A stretch of DNA of 30,538 bases. Source: an uncultured Clostridia bacterium. GTDB lineage: Bacteria > Bacillota > Clostridia > Christensenellales > UBA1242. Below the pieces are notes generated by a model, which did not search any database, was not told the origin of the DNA, and worked only from the letters and a program-made list of their open reading frames with translations. The position numbers and the translations under genes were made by a program. Where the stretch lies: NCBI GenBank assembly GCA_944381225.1, contig CALWKJ010000002.1, positions 1 to 30,538 of the forward strand. Reading direction: 5' to 3'. This document shows positions 16,823 through 23,490 of this stretch, piece by piece (position 1 is the stretch's first letter; each line of letters begins with the position of its first letter).

Positions 16823-17664
16823 GTTTTTACTCCACTTGCACCACATGGCAAAATCAATCCATCATTGCACATAATTCCAACCTCATATGCATCTATGTTA
16901 TCCTTGCCAAAAACTAATTGTAATATGTTTCTTAGTACCAGTGGCTGCAACCCTGTTGTGTATGAATTTATCAAAACAAACAATGGTTTGTTTGATAGTA
17001 ATTTACTAACCAATTTAACAAAGTCAAATAAATTATCTTCTATTTTCCACATCTCCCCACTTGGCCCACGTCCATAGCTTGGAGGATCCATGATTATGGC
17101 GTCATATCTGTTTCCTCTTCTTATTTCTCGCTCTACAAATTTTTTGCAATCGTCAACAATGTACCTAGTAGGTTTGTCAATTAAATTAGAGAGTTTCATA
17201 TTCTGTTTTGCTCTGTCTACCATGTTTTTACTTGCGTCAACATGTGTAACCATTGCTCCAGCACTTGTGCATGCCACTGTTGCACCACCAGTGTATGCAA
17301 AAAGATTTAAAACTTTTATTTCCCTGTTTGCTTTTTTAATTAAATCAATCATCATATTCCAATTTACTGCTTGTTCTGGAAAAAGTCCAGTATGTTTAAA
17401 TCCCATAGGTTTAATTAAAAAAGTGAGGTTTTTCCAACTTACAGTCCATTCATCTTTCATTGGCAACAGATATTCCCAACAGCCTCCACCTTTATTGCTT
17501 CTATGATAGTGCGCATTTAAATCTTTAACTATTAAATTTGCGCCCGTATTCCATATAACTTGAGGATCTGGTCTAAGAAGTTTATACTCTCCCCATTTTT
17601 CAAGTTTTTCGCCATTGCTTGTCGCAATAACTTGATAATCTTTCCACTCACTATTATATTTCAT
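16816..17664 (-). CDS. Class I SAM-dependent RNA methyltransferase (RlmI-like, COG1092 type)
   Basis: Predicted S-adenosylmethionine-dependent methyltransferase related to the 23S rRNA m5C1962 enzymes. The 282-residue protein has the SAM-binding motif VLNLFAYTGGATVACTSAGA (118-137), acidic loop HVDASK, and the catalytic-type MDPPSYGRGPSGEMWKIE. The N-terminus is shorter than in RlmI and no PUA domain is evident. The start at 17664 follows an AAGGGA SD, 9 bases after the CBS-protein stop. Its 3' end overlaps the pseudouridine synthase start, so two RNA-modifying enzymes are coupled. The precise target is uncertain. Confidence 0.8.
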   Translation of the reverse strand: MKYNSEWKDYQVIATSNGEKLEKWGEYKLLRPDPQVIWNTGANLIVKDLNAHYHRSNKGGGCWEYLLPMKDEWTVSWKNLTFLIKPMGFKHTGLFPEQAVNWNMMIDLIKKANREIKVLNLFAYTGGATVACTSAGAMVTHVDASKNMVDRAKQNMKLSNLIDKPTRYIVDDCKKFVEREIRRGNRYDAIIMDPPSYGRGPSGEMWKIEDNLFDFVKLVSKLLSNKPLFVLINSYTTGLQPLVLRNILQLVFGKDNIDAYEVGIMCNDGLILPCGASGVKTW

Positions 17665-17673
17665 TATTTTCCC

Positions 17674-18396
17674 TTAATAATTTTCTACAATTTTATTTAA
17701 TTCCATAAAGTCACTTGATGTTATTATTCCAACAGGAGTTTCTCCCATTTGGCCATTTTTTGTTAAGATAACACAAAGTAATTTTCTATTGGTAAAAAAC
17801 ATATTCATAATTTCTTCAACTGTTACATCTATGCTGGCAATTTCATAGTATTTTTTTTCATTTGTCAAAGATATTATCTCTTCGATTTTTTTATTGTTTA
17901 AAAAATCTGAGCACACACCACCATTTAACATGTAATTACCAAATGCATCAATAATTCTTTGTCCGTTTGCAACGCCAATTAAAACGCCATCTTTAAAAAC
18001 AGGAATATTCGAATATGTTGTTTGTGCCATTATTTGTATAACAGACAATACCGAAATGTCGTAAGATACTGTAAAAACATCATGAACACAATTTGTTTCT
18101 ATAACTTTTGGAGGCGTTGATATAAGCCTTGCTATTTTTTCAAGATTTTCAACAACATCCGTGTGTGGTTCGGCAATTATATATTTATCATTAGACTTAT
18201 GTATAATTGCGTTTCTAAGTCTGCCATAATCAATTAAATCGTCTTCATATTTTCGAACAATGTGATTTAAAACTACGGCTTTTCTTATCATGTCAGAAAA
18301 ACTCATGCTTCGTTTAAAATTATATTGAATTCTTAATTGATAATCAATTTTGTTATATGCATCAATAAATCTTGTTGCGTTTGTTTTTTCCACCAT
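17674..18396 (-). CDS. CBS-pair protein with a HEPN-like N-terminal domain
   Basis: A 240-residue soluble protein. Residues 1-92 are helical and contain YEDDLIDYGRLRNAIIHK; R61-x4-H66 matches the R-x4-6-H motif of HEPN ribonuclease-type domains, and the surrounding pattern resembles HEPN helices. Residues ~95-150 and ~182-235 look like two CBS domains (YSNIPVFKDGVLIGVANGQR and GIITSSDFMELN are typical), which usually form an adenine-nucleotide-binding module. It could therefore be a nucleotide-sensing RNase or RNA-binding protein, but a non-catalytic HEPN fold is equally possible. The ATG follows AAGGGG. It is first in an operon with an RNA methyltransferase and a pseudouridine synthase, and is divergent from the SRP RNA gene. 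The CBS call is firm; the HEPN call is moderate. Confidence 0.7.
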   Translation of the reverse strand: MVEKTNATRFIDAYNKIDYQLRIQYNFKRSMSFSDMIRKAVVLNHIVRKYEDDLIDYGRLRNAIIHKSNDKYIIAEPHTDVVENLEKIARLISTPPKVIETNCVHDVFTVSYDISVLSVIQIMAQTTYSNIPVFKDGVLIGVANGQRIIDAFGNYMLNGGVCSDFLNNKKIEEIISLTNEKKYYEIASIDVTVEEIMNMFFTNRKLLCVILTKNGQMGETPVGIITSSDFMELNKIVENY

Positions 18397-18434
18397 TATC
18401 CCCTTTTGTTATTATTTGTAGTTTAATCACTAAT

Positions 18435-18463
18435 AGTGTATAAAATACATAAAAAAAAAGCAA
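18435..18463 (-). promoter_or_regulatory. Promoter of the CBS-protein/methyltransferase/pepF operon
   Basis: Minus strand TTGCTT (18463-18458), 17-base spacer, TACACT (18440-18435). The -35 lies in one arm of a 14-bp inverted repeat shared with the divergent ffs promoter. Confidence 0.5.
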
Positions 18464-18502
18464 TTAAAATAACAAATAGTAAAAAAATATTGCTTTTTTT
18501 TT
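18451..18502. repeat. 14-bp inverted repeat with both divergent -35 elements
   Basis: The left arm is nine A then GCAAT (18451-18464); the right arm is ATTGC then nine T (18489-18502), with 24 bases between. The arms are perfect complements and each contains a TTGCTT -35 for its own direction. A-tracts of this kind may bend DNA or act as UP-like elements; the symmetry itself is seen directly. Confidence 0.6.
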
Positions 18503-18518
18503 GCTTATATATTATTAT
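18490..18518 (+). promoter_or_regulatory. Promoter of the SRP RNA gene
   Basis: TTGCTT (18490-18495), 17-base spacer, TATTAT (18513-18518). The predicted start of transcription falls seven bases later at 18525, exactly the first base of the RNA's closing stem. Confidence 0.75.
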
Positions 18519-18524
18519 ATTATT

Positions 18525-18792
18525 GCTGTGCTAAACGGGGAGTTAGTGGTTCTCTGTATCTACAATCCACTATACGTAGAGTTGACCAACTGACTGAGGT
18601 TTAAGCGCATATAATAGTTTTATTATTTAGACATGTTGAAATCAAGGTCTTATGCAATAGACCACTTGCGAACCATGTGAGGTCCTGACGGAAGCAACAT
18701 TAAACTTGTGTGCTATGTGATGTAAGGTTGCTTTGGTGGAGTGAATAAATAATGAAACGTTATGTGAGTTTTTATCGAAGCAGTCGCACAGC
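18525..18792 (+). ncRNA. ffs: Signal recognition particle RNA, large Bacillus type with Alu domain
   Basis: A 268-nt RNA that binds Ffh to target nascent membrane proteins. The 5' end GCTGTGCTAAACGGGGAG and the downstream TCTACAATCCAC segment match the Alu domain of Bacillus scRNA. GCTGTG at the 5' end pairs with CACAGC at the 3' end. The conserved S domain is GAACCATGTGAGGTCC, loop, GGAAGCAACATTAA around 18670-18704. The apical tetraloop is UGAC (18686-18689) instead of the usual bacterial GGAA. A T-run directly after 18792 is the terminator and runs into the stop codon of the convergent gene. Confidence 0.95.
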
Positions 18793-18797
18793 TTTTT

Positions 18798-19355
18798 TTA
18801 ATTGTTCAAATCATTTAATATGTTTAGGGCTTCAAAAATTTCGCTTTTTGTTTTTTCTCTGTCAAAGTTATTTGATACCAATATGTGAATAACCTTTAAA
18901 TTTAACTTTGATAAAACTTCAACTAAAAACGGATCTTGCTCATCTAATTTTTCATCATTGAATGATTTATCATAAATATCAATAACCAAAACTGGGTGCA
19001 TTGTTTGCTCAAGAAAAACTACAAAATCCAAAGACTTATCCGAAATTAAGTTAAAAATTGTTTTATCTCCGTCTGGAACAACCAGTGTATTTAAAGATAT
19101 TTTAGGTATTGCTATAAATTTTTTTGGTAAAATATAATTTAGATATTTCCAAAACAACAATTCCTTTCTTATCATAAATGTTTCTTGCAAAGTTAAATGC
19201 ACATTTTTTACAGTTGTTTCTTGCTTTCTTTTTTTAGGTTTTTTTTGCTTGTTTTTAACTTTTACAGAACTTTTTTTCTTGTTCTTTATTAAATTATAAA
19301 AAAAATACATAATCATTAAAATTAAACATAAAGATACAATTATAATTATTGCCAT
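18798..19355 (-). CDS. Membrane-anchored DUF2726-like protein
   Basis: A 185-residue protein with an N-terminal membrane segment (residues 2-22, AIIIIVSLCLILMIMYFFY), then a strongly basic linker (23-45, Lys-rich), then a domain from ~55 on that resembles DUF2726: LTLQETFMIRKELLFWKYL, IAIPKISLN, LDFVVFLEQTMHPVLVIDIY and LNLKVIHILVSNN. DUF2726 has been related to the restriction-endonuclease fold; here D110 and D126 fit, but the Lys of the D/ExK motif is not evident, so nuclease activity is doubtful. The ATG at 19355 follows AAAAAGGAGA, which overlaps the ung stop, so it is cotranscribed with ung. Its stop lies in the T-run of the convergent ffs terminator. Function unknown. Confidence 0.65.
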   Translation of the reverse strand: MAIIIIVSLCLILMIMYFFYNLIKNKKKSSVKVKNKQKKPKKRKQETTVKNVHLTLQETFMIRKELLFWKYLNYILPKKFIAIPKISLNTLVVPDGDKTIFNLISDKSLDFVVFLEQTMHPVLVIDIYDKSFNDEKLDEQDPFLVEVLSKLNLKVIHILVSNNFDREKTKSEIFEALNILNDLNN

Positions 19356-19368
19356 ATAATTCTCCTTT

Positions 19369-20031
19369 TTAATGCCAATCAATTGGCATTTTATTATTTT
19401 GCTTTAAAATGCTATTTATTTTTAAAAAATGTCCACATCCAAAAAATCCATTATAGGCAGACAGCGGGCTTGGATGTGATGAAGTTAAAACAAAATGCTG
19501 AGGGTTTTTTATAAGTGGTTTTAAAGCTTTTGCGTTTGCACCCCAAAGCACAAAAATCACGGGCTCTTTTTTTTCATTTATCAAACTTATTATTTTTGAA
19601 GTAAATGTTTCCCAACCAATGTTTTTGTGAGAATTAGCAATGCCTTTTTTTACTGTTAACACACTATTTAATAAGAGAACTCCTTGTTTTGCCCATCGCG
19701 TTAAATCTCCATTTTTTAAGCATTTAATGTTTAATTCACTTTCAATTTCTTTAAAAATATTTGCTAAAGATGGAGGAATCTTTGTTGAACTTGGCACAGA
19801 AAAACTCATTCCCATTGCTTGATTTGGTTCATGATATGGATCTTGTCCAACAATAACAACTTTTATATCTTCAAATTTTACAAGGTTTAATGCATAAAAT
19901 ATATTTTCCATTGAAGGATACACTGTGCAAGTGGAATATTCTTTTGTTAAAAAATTTAATAAATTTTTAAAATATGGCTTTTCAAATTCATCTTTTAGAA
20001 TTTTATACCAATTTTTGCATATTTTTATCAT
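19369..20031 (-). CDS. ung: Uracil-DNA glycosylase, family 1
   Basis: Removes uracil from DNA as the first step of base-excision repair. The 220-residue protein has the water-activating motif VGQDPYH (Asp64), SFSVPSSTKIPPSLANIFKE, GVLLLNSVLTV, FVLWGANAK and the DNA-intercalation loop HPSPLSA with catalytic His186. Length is normal. The ATG at 20031 has no SD; the likely promoter's -10 ends only nine bases upstream, so the mRNA may have almost no leader. It is followed after 13 bases by the DUF2726-like gene. Confidence 0.96.
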   Translation of the reverse strand: MIKICKNWYKILKDEFEKPYFKNLLNFLTKEYSTCTVYPSMENIFYALNLVKFEDIKVVIVGQDPYHEPNQAMGMSFSVPSSTKIPPSLANIFKEIESELNIKCLKNGDLTRWAKQGVLLLNSVLTVKKGIANSHKNIGWETFTSKIISLINEKKEPVIFVLWGANAKALKPLIKNPQHFVLTSSHPSPLSAYNGFFGCGHFLKINSILKQNNKMPIDWH

Positions 20032-20039
20032 ATTTTGAT

Positions 20040-20067
20040 GTTATCATAAAGTTTAATTAACAGTCAA
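20040..20067 (-). promoter_or_regulatory. Possible promoter of ung
   Basis: Minus strand TTGACT (20067-20062), 16-base spacer, GATAAC (20045-20040). Transcription would start at about 20033, within two or three bases of the ATG. Confidence 0.45.
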
Positions 20068-20109
20068 ATAAACATATTAATTTAATTTAACATCTCAGCG
20101 TTTCAAAAC

Positions 20110-20138
20110 TTGCAAATAATTATATGAAGTGATATACT
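20110..20138 (+). promoter_or_regulatory. Promoter of the DUF1828-like gene
   Basis: TTGCAA (20110-20115), 17-base spacer, TATACT (20133-20138). The start would be near 20145, just ahead of the SD GAGGTGG. Confidence 0.7.
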
Positions 20139-20161
20139 ATAAAGGTAAAGAGGTGGACGCC

Positions 20162-20545
20162 ATGACATTTAGTGATGTGAATATTGCATTGTCTAGCATG
20201 TTTGTTGTTTCTAATGTTTCAGCTCAAACTTATGAAATTAATACGCGAGCAACATTTCAAAATGGAGAAACAATAAAAATATATTTGGCAAATGAAAACA
20301 ATAATTGGTACTTAACAGATAAAAAGCATACTTTAAAATATATGAATGAAATTTATGATTTAAAGTCAGTAGATGTAAAAAGTTGCATTTCTGCAGTTTT
20401 AAAAATTTATGGTTTTTCTATATTTGCTGGCGAATTAAGAGCAAAGGTTTTTGACGAAATTCAACTGCAAAATCAAGTTTTTGACTTTATAATGTGCATA
20501 GCTCAATTAACAAACATGTACGCATTTTTTGATAAACCTGAATAA
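20162..20545 (+). CDS. DUF1828-like protein of unknown function
   Basis: A 127-residue soluble protein. The middle section GETIKIYLANENNNWYLTDK, then LKYMNEIYDL, resembles DUF1828, where an IYL strand is followed by LTD and a YL helix. The rest is helical (SCISAVLKIYGFSIFAGELR and a C-terminal helix). Function is not known for the family. The ATG at 20162 follows GAGGTGG; an in-frame ATG at 20129 lies inside the promoter and is excluded. It is monocistronic, with its own promoter and terminator, divergent from ung and convergent with trxB. Confidence 0.6.
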   Translation: MTFSDVNIALSSMFVVSNVSAQTYEINTRATFQNGETIKIYLANENNNWYLTDKKHTLKYMNEIYDLKSVDVKSCISAVLKIYGFSIFAGELRAKVFDEIQLQNQVFDFIMCIAQLTNMYAFFDKPE

Positions 20546-20547
20546 TT

Positions 20548-20576
20548 AAAAAACTCACTTTAATTGTGAGTTTTTT
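20548..20576. terminator. Bidirectional rho-independent terminator
   Basis: AAAAAACTCAC and GTGAGTTTTTT form an 11-bp stem with a 7-base loop directly after the plus-strand gene; the far end overlaps the trxB stop codon, so it also ends trxB. Confidence 0.88.
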
Positions 20577-21486
20577 ATTTTGATAAATATTCATTTATTG
20601 ACACTGAGGCGATTGCTCCATCTGCACATGCTGTGATAATTTGTCTTAAAATTGTATCTCTAACATCCCCTCCAGCAAATACTCCTTCAATATTAGTTTT
20701 CATTTTGTTATCAGTGAGTATATATCCACTATTTGATAAATTTAAATCTTCAAAAATTTCCGTGTCTGGCTTTCTTCCAACGGCTACAAACAAAGCACTA
20801 ACAGGAATTTTTTTAATTTTATTCTCTATCTTGTTTTTAACCTCAATTTCCTTTACCTTATCGTCTCCGTTTATCTTAACAACTTCGCTAGACATAATAC
20901 ACTCAACTTTGCCTTTTTTTGCACATTCATGTATTCTTTTAACTAAAATGTCGTCTCCCCTAAACACATCTCTTCTGTGAATTAAATAAACTTTGTTTAC
21001 AATATTTGATAAGTATAAACAGTCTTCTAGTGCTGTATTTCCTCCACCTACAATTGCAACGTCTTTATTTTTGTACAATGCCCCGTCACACGTTGCACAA
21101 TAGCTAACTCCTTTACTTATAAATTTTTTTTCACCTTCTGCGTTTAGCTGTCTACTTGACGCTCCTGTGCAAATATATACTGTTTTTGATTCATAACTAG
21201 AAACATTTGTTACAACTGTTTTAATTTTTTCTTTTAAAGAACACGAAAACACTTCTTCAAATTTAAATTCAATTCCAAGGGATTGCACTTGCTCATACAT
21301 TTGAATTGCCAAATTTACACCATCTATTTTTTTTATGCTAGGAAAATTTTCAATGTTGGTTGTTAAAGCAACTTGACCTCCCACCATTCCTTTTTCTATT
21401 ATTAAAACTTTTTTCCCGGCTCTATGGCAATAAAGCGCACACGTTAAACCACTTGGTCCAGCACCTATTATAATAACGTCGTACAT
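20575..21486 (-). CDS. trxB: Thioredoxin reductase
   Basis: FAD flavoenzyme that reduces thioredoxin with NADPH in the cytoplasm. The 303-residue protein has the FAD motif IIGAGPSG (6-13), the redox-active pair Cys130-Ala-Thr-Cys133, the second dinucleotide motif VGGGNTA (146-152), HRRDVFRGD, whose Arg residues suggest NADPH, and the C-terminal FAD motif FAGGDVRD. Length is normal. The ATG follows AAAGGAG; a sigma-A-type promoter lies just upstream. Confidence 0.95.
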   Translation of the reverse strand: MYDVIIIGAGPSGLTCALYCHRAGKKVLIIEKGMVGGQVALTTNIENFPSIKKIDGVNLAIQMYEQVQSLGIEFKFEEVFSCSLKEKIKTVVTNVSSYESKTVYICTGASSRQLNAEGEKKFISKGVSYCATCDGALYKNKDVAIVGGGNTALEDCLYLSNIVNKVYLIHRRDVFRGDDILVKRIHECAKKGKVECIMSSEVVKINGDDKVKEIEVKNKIENKIKKIPVSALFVAVGRKPDTEIFEDLNLSNSGYILTDNKMKTNIEGVFAGGDVRDTILRQIITACADGAIASVSINEYLSK

Positions 21487-21504
21487 AGAAATCTCCTTTA
21501 TTAA

Positions 21505-21533
21505 AATTTATCACAATTTATATTTTATGTAAA
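21505..21533 (-). promoter_or_regulatory. Promoter of trxB
   Basis: Minus strand TTTACA (21533-21528), 17-base spacer, TAAATT (21510-21505) with an upstream TG (extended -10). Confidence 0.6.
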
Positions 21534-21558
21534 CTTTTTAATAAAATTTAACACACAT

Positions 21559-21589
21559 AAAAAAACTCACCAAATTTGATGAGCTTTTT
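21559..21589 (-). terminator. Terminator of the rplM-rpsI operon
   Basis: On the minus strand CTCATC-AAATTT-GGTGAG followed by seven T, a few bases after the rpsI stop. Confidence 0.8.
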
Positions 21590-21592
21590 ATA

Positions 21593-22024
21593 TTATCTTT
21601 TACTAAATTGTGAAGCCTTTCTTGCTTTTTTAAGACCATACTTCTTTCTTTCTTTCATTCTTGAATCTCTTGTTAAAAATCCAGCTTTTTTCAATTCTGT
21701 TTTTAAGTTTTCTTCAGCCAATACAAGAGCTCTAGATATTCCGTGATTAATTGCACCTGCCTGTCCTGACAATCCACCACCAACTACATTTACAATAACA
21801 TCATATTTTGTCATAGTTCCAGTAAGTTCCATTGGTTGACGAACAATTAGTTTTAATGTGTCTAAACCAAAATATTCATCTATATCAACTTTATTAATTG
21901 TAATTTTGCCAGTACCATTTGGGAGTAATCTAACTCTTGCAATAGCTTTTTTTCTTCTACCTGTTCCAAGGAATTGAACACCTTTATTTTTTAATGTAGA
22001 TTTTGTTAATTTTTTCTCTGCCAT
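21593..22024 (-). CDS. rpsI: Ribosomal protein S9
   Basis: Small-subunit protein whose C-terminal tail contacts P-site tRNA. The 143-residue protein has GTGRRKKAIARVRLLPNGTG, INKVDIDEYF, VVGGGLSGQAGAINHGISRAL and the basic tail ending in KARKASQFSKR, the usual S9 end. The N-terminus is about 13 residues longer than usual (Lys-rich). The ATG shares one base with the rplM stop (TAATG) and is preceded by AAAGGAG, typical coupling of this operon. Confidence 0.98.
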   Translation of the reverse strand: MAEKKLTKSTLKNKGVQFLGTGRRKKAIARVRLLPNGTGKITINKVDIDEYFGLDTLKLIVRQPMELTGTMTKYDVIVNVVGGGLSGQAGAINHGISRALVLAEENLKTELKKAGFLTRDSRMKERKKYGLKKARKASQFSKR

Positions 22025-22467
22025 TAGTTTCTAACTCCTTTTAACTCTACAGTTGTTGGTTTTTGTGCGTCGTGATTGTGATTTGCGTCTTTATAAACTC
22101 TTAATCTTGCATACATTTTTCTACCCAAACTTGTTTTAGGAAGCATTCCTTTAACTGCATGTCTTACTGCAACATCTGATTTTGTTGCCATTACAGTTTT
22201 ATAGTCCATTTCCTTTAAACCACCTACGTACCCAGAGTGACTTCTAAGTTTTTTTTGTACAAGCTTTTTCCCTGTTAAAATTGCTTTATCTGAATTTATT
22301 ACTACAACATGGTCGCCTGTGTCTACATGTGGAGTGTATGTTGGTTTATTTTTCCCTGACAACATGTCGGCAACTTGAGAGGCAAGTCTTCCAAGTGGCA
22401 TATTTGTTGCATCAACTACATACCATTTTCTTTCCACATTTTCTGGCTTTTCCATAAATGTTTTCAT
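22024..22467 (-). CDS. rplM: Ribosomal protein L13
   Basis: Large-subunit assembly protein. The 147-residue protein has ERKWYVVDATNMPLGRLASQ, GDHVVVINSDKAILTGKKL, a KLRSHSGYVGGLKE segment, AVKGMLPKTSLGR and LRVYKDANHNHDAQKP, all typical L13. I chose the ATG at 22467, which follows TGGAGGA; an open frame reaching 22557 is the leader RNA, not protein. It is the first gene of rplM-rpsI. Confidence 0.97.
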   Translation of the reverse strand: MKTFMEKPENVERKWYVVDATNMPLGRLASQVADMLSGKNKPTYTPHVDTGDHVVVINSDKAILTGKKLVQKKLRSHSGYVGGLKEMDYKTVMATKSDVAVRHAVKGMLPKTSLGRKMYARLRVYKDANHNHDAQKPTTVELKGVRN

Positions 22468-22501
22468 TAAATATTCCTCCAAAAATTGTGTGTAATTTTT
22501 A

Positions 22502-22554
22502 AATAAGACAATTTCTTTTAAAGGGGCTAATTTTACAAAAAAATATGCCTTATT
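22502..22554 (-). promoter_or_regulatory. Structured leader of rplM (L13-leader-like)
   Basis: In the rplM 5' untranslated region AATAAGGCA (22554-22546) pairs with TGTCTTATT (22510-22502), a 9-bp stem with one G-U pair. It encloses AATTAGCCCCTTTAAAAG. Position and look match the L13 leader known from Firmicutes, thought to let L13 repress its own operon; I did not check it against the covariance model. Its translation in one frame explains the long apparent N-terminus of rplM. Confidence 0.6.
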
Positions 22555-22567
22555 CAAGACGTAAATA

Positions 22568-22596
22568 AGTTTATTATAAAACTATTATTTTGTCAA
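22568..22596 (-). promoter_or_regulatory. Promoter of rplM-rpsI
   Basis: Minus strand consensus TTGACA (22596-22591), 17-base spacer, TAAACT (22573-22568). The leader starts at about 22561, just ahead of the structured element. Confidence 0.75.
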
Positions 22597-22645
22597 GCAG
22601 ATTTTAACATATTTTGCCATTAATAATTATTCATATTTTTTATAT

Positions 22646-23386
22646 TTATTCGTCGTATTTAACATCGTATAAATACAAGCCACACGCTCTCGCAGTTTGC
22701 CCTCCATATTGTCTATTTCCCGTTTCAAACATCTTTTCAATGCATGATATATCCAATTTACCTCTTGAAATATCAATAATCGTTCCAACAATTATTCTTA
22801 CCATATTGTATAAAAATCCATTTCCGGTTATTTTAAAAATTAAATATTTGTCTTTTTCTTCCACGTTGAATTCATATATAGTTCTAATAAAGTTTGTGCT
22901 ACTTGCACTGCTAGAGCAAAATGCCTTAAAATTATGCGTTCCACAAATAAGTTTTACACATTGTTTTATTATATTTAAATTAACTTCATATTTTAATGGT
23001 GCAATCATATCATAGTAAAGAGGGTTGATTATTTTATTTTTGCTTATTTTGTAAATGTATGTGTTGGATTTTGCTGTTTTTTTGTTGTTTTTATTTTCTT
23101 TTATTTCCTTTGCAGTAAAAACTCTTATATCCAAAGGCAAAAAAGAATTGACTGCAAAAGGTATTTTATTTACATTTATACTATTTTCACAATAAAAATT
23201 GGCATATTGTTTCAAAGCATGAACTTTCGCATCTGTTCGGCCACTTGCTGTTATTTTTATGTCTTCTTTTAAAACGTGTGACAAACTTTCTTCTAAAACA
23301 GATTGAATTGTAGCTTTATTAGGTTGTTTTTGAAACCCACTATAATTGGTTCCTTTATACGCAAAACAAATTAAAAGATTTCTCAT
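22646..23386 (-). CDS. truA: tRNA pseudouridine synthase A
   Basis: Makes pseudouridine at positions 38-40 of the tRNA anticodon stem-loop. The 246-residue protein has FAYKGTNYSGFQKQPN, SGRTDAKVHALKQ with catalytic Asp52, NPLYYD, GTHNFKAFC, and GNGFLYNMVRIIVGTIID. The active-site loop usually reads GRTDxGVHA; here the Gly is Lys54. The ATG at 23386 has no SD and sits where transcription is predicted to start (see promoter), so the mRNA may be leaderless. An upstream TTG-started extension lies in the promoter and is excluded. Confidence 0.93.
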   Translation of the reverse strand: MRNLLICFAYKGTNYSGFQKQPNKATIQSVLEESLSHVLKEDIKITASGRTDAKVHALKQYANFYCENSINVNKIPFAVNSFLPLDIRVFTAKEIKENKNNKKTAKSNTYIYKISKNKIINPLYYDMIAPLKYEVNLNIIKQCVKLICGTHNFKAFCSSSASSTNFIRTIYEFNVEEKDKYLIFKITGNGFLYNMVRIIVGTIIDISRGKLDISCIEKMFETGNRQYGGQTARACGLYLYDVKYDE

Positions 23387-23392
23387 ATATAA

Positions 23393-23421
23393 ATTGTAAA
23401 ATATTTTTTTTAAAATATCAA
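23393..23421 (-). promoter_or_regulatory. Promoter of truA
   Basis: Minus strand TTGATA (23421-23416), 17-base spacer, TACAAT (23398-23393). The -10 ends seven bases before the ATG, putting the start of transcription at or next to it. Confidence 0.6.
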
Positions 23422-23440
23422 TTATTTTAAAAAGTTTAAT

Positions 23441-23469
23441 TTTACACAAACTTAATTATGTGATAAACT
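23441..23469 (+). promoter_or_regulatory. Promoter of the pyruvate:ferredoxin oxidoreductase gene
   Basis: TTTACA (23441-23446), 17-base spacer, TAAACT (23464-23469) with TG one base upstream (extended -10). It lies 55 bases from, and back to back with, the truA start. Confidence 0.7.
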
Positions 23470-23490
23470 AAAACAAAATTGGAGTTTAAA

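Noticed and set aside
22468..22557. 30-residue N-terminal extension of L13
   Set aside because: It is the translated leader RNA; the SD GGAGGA and normal L13 length support the start at 22467.
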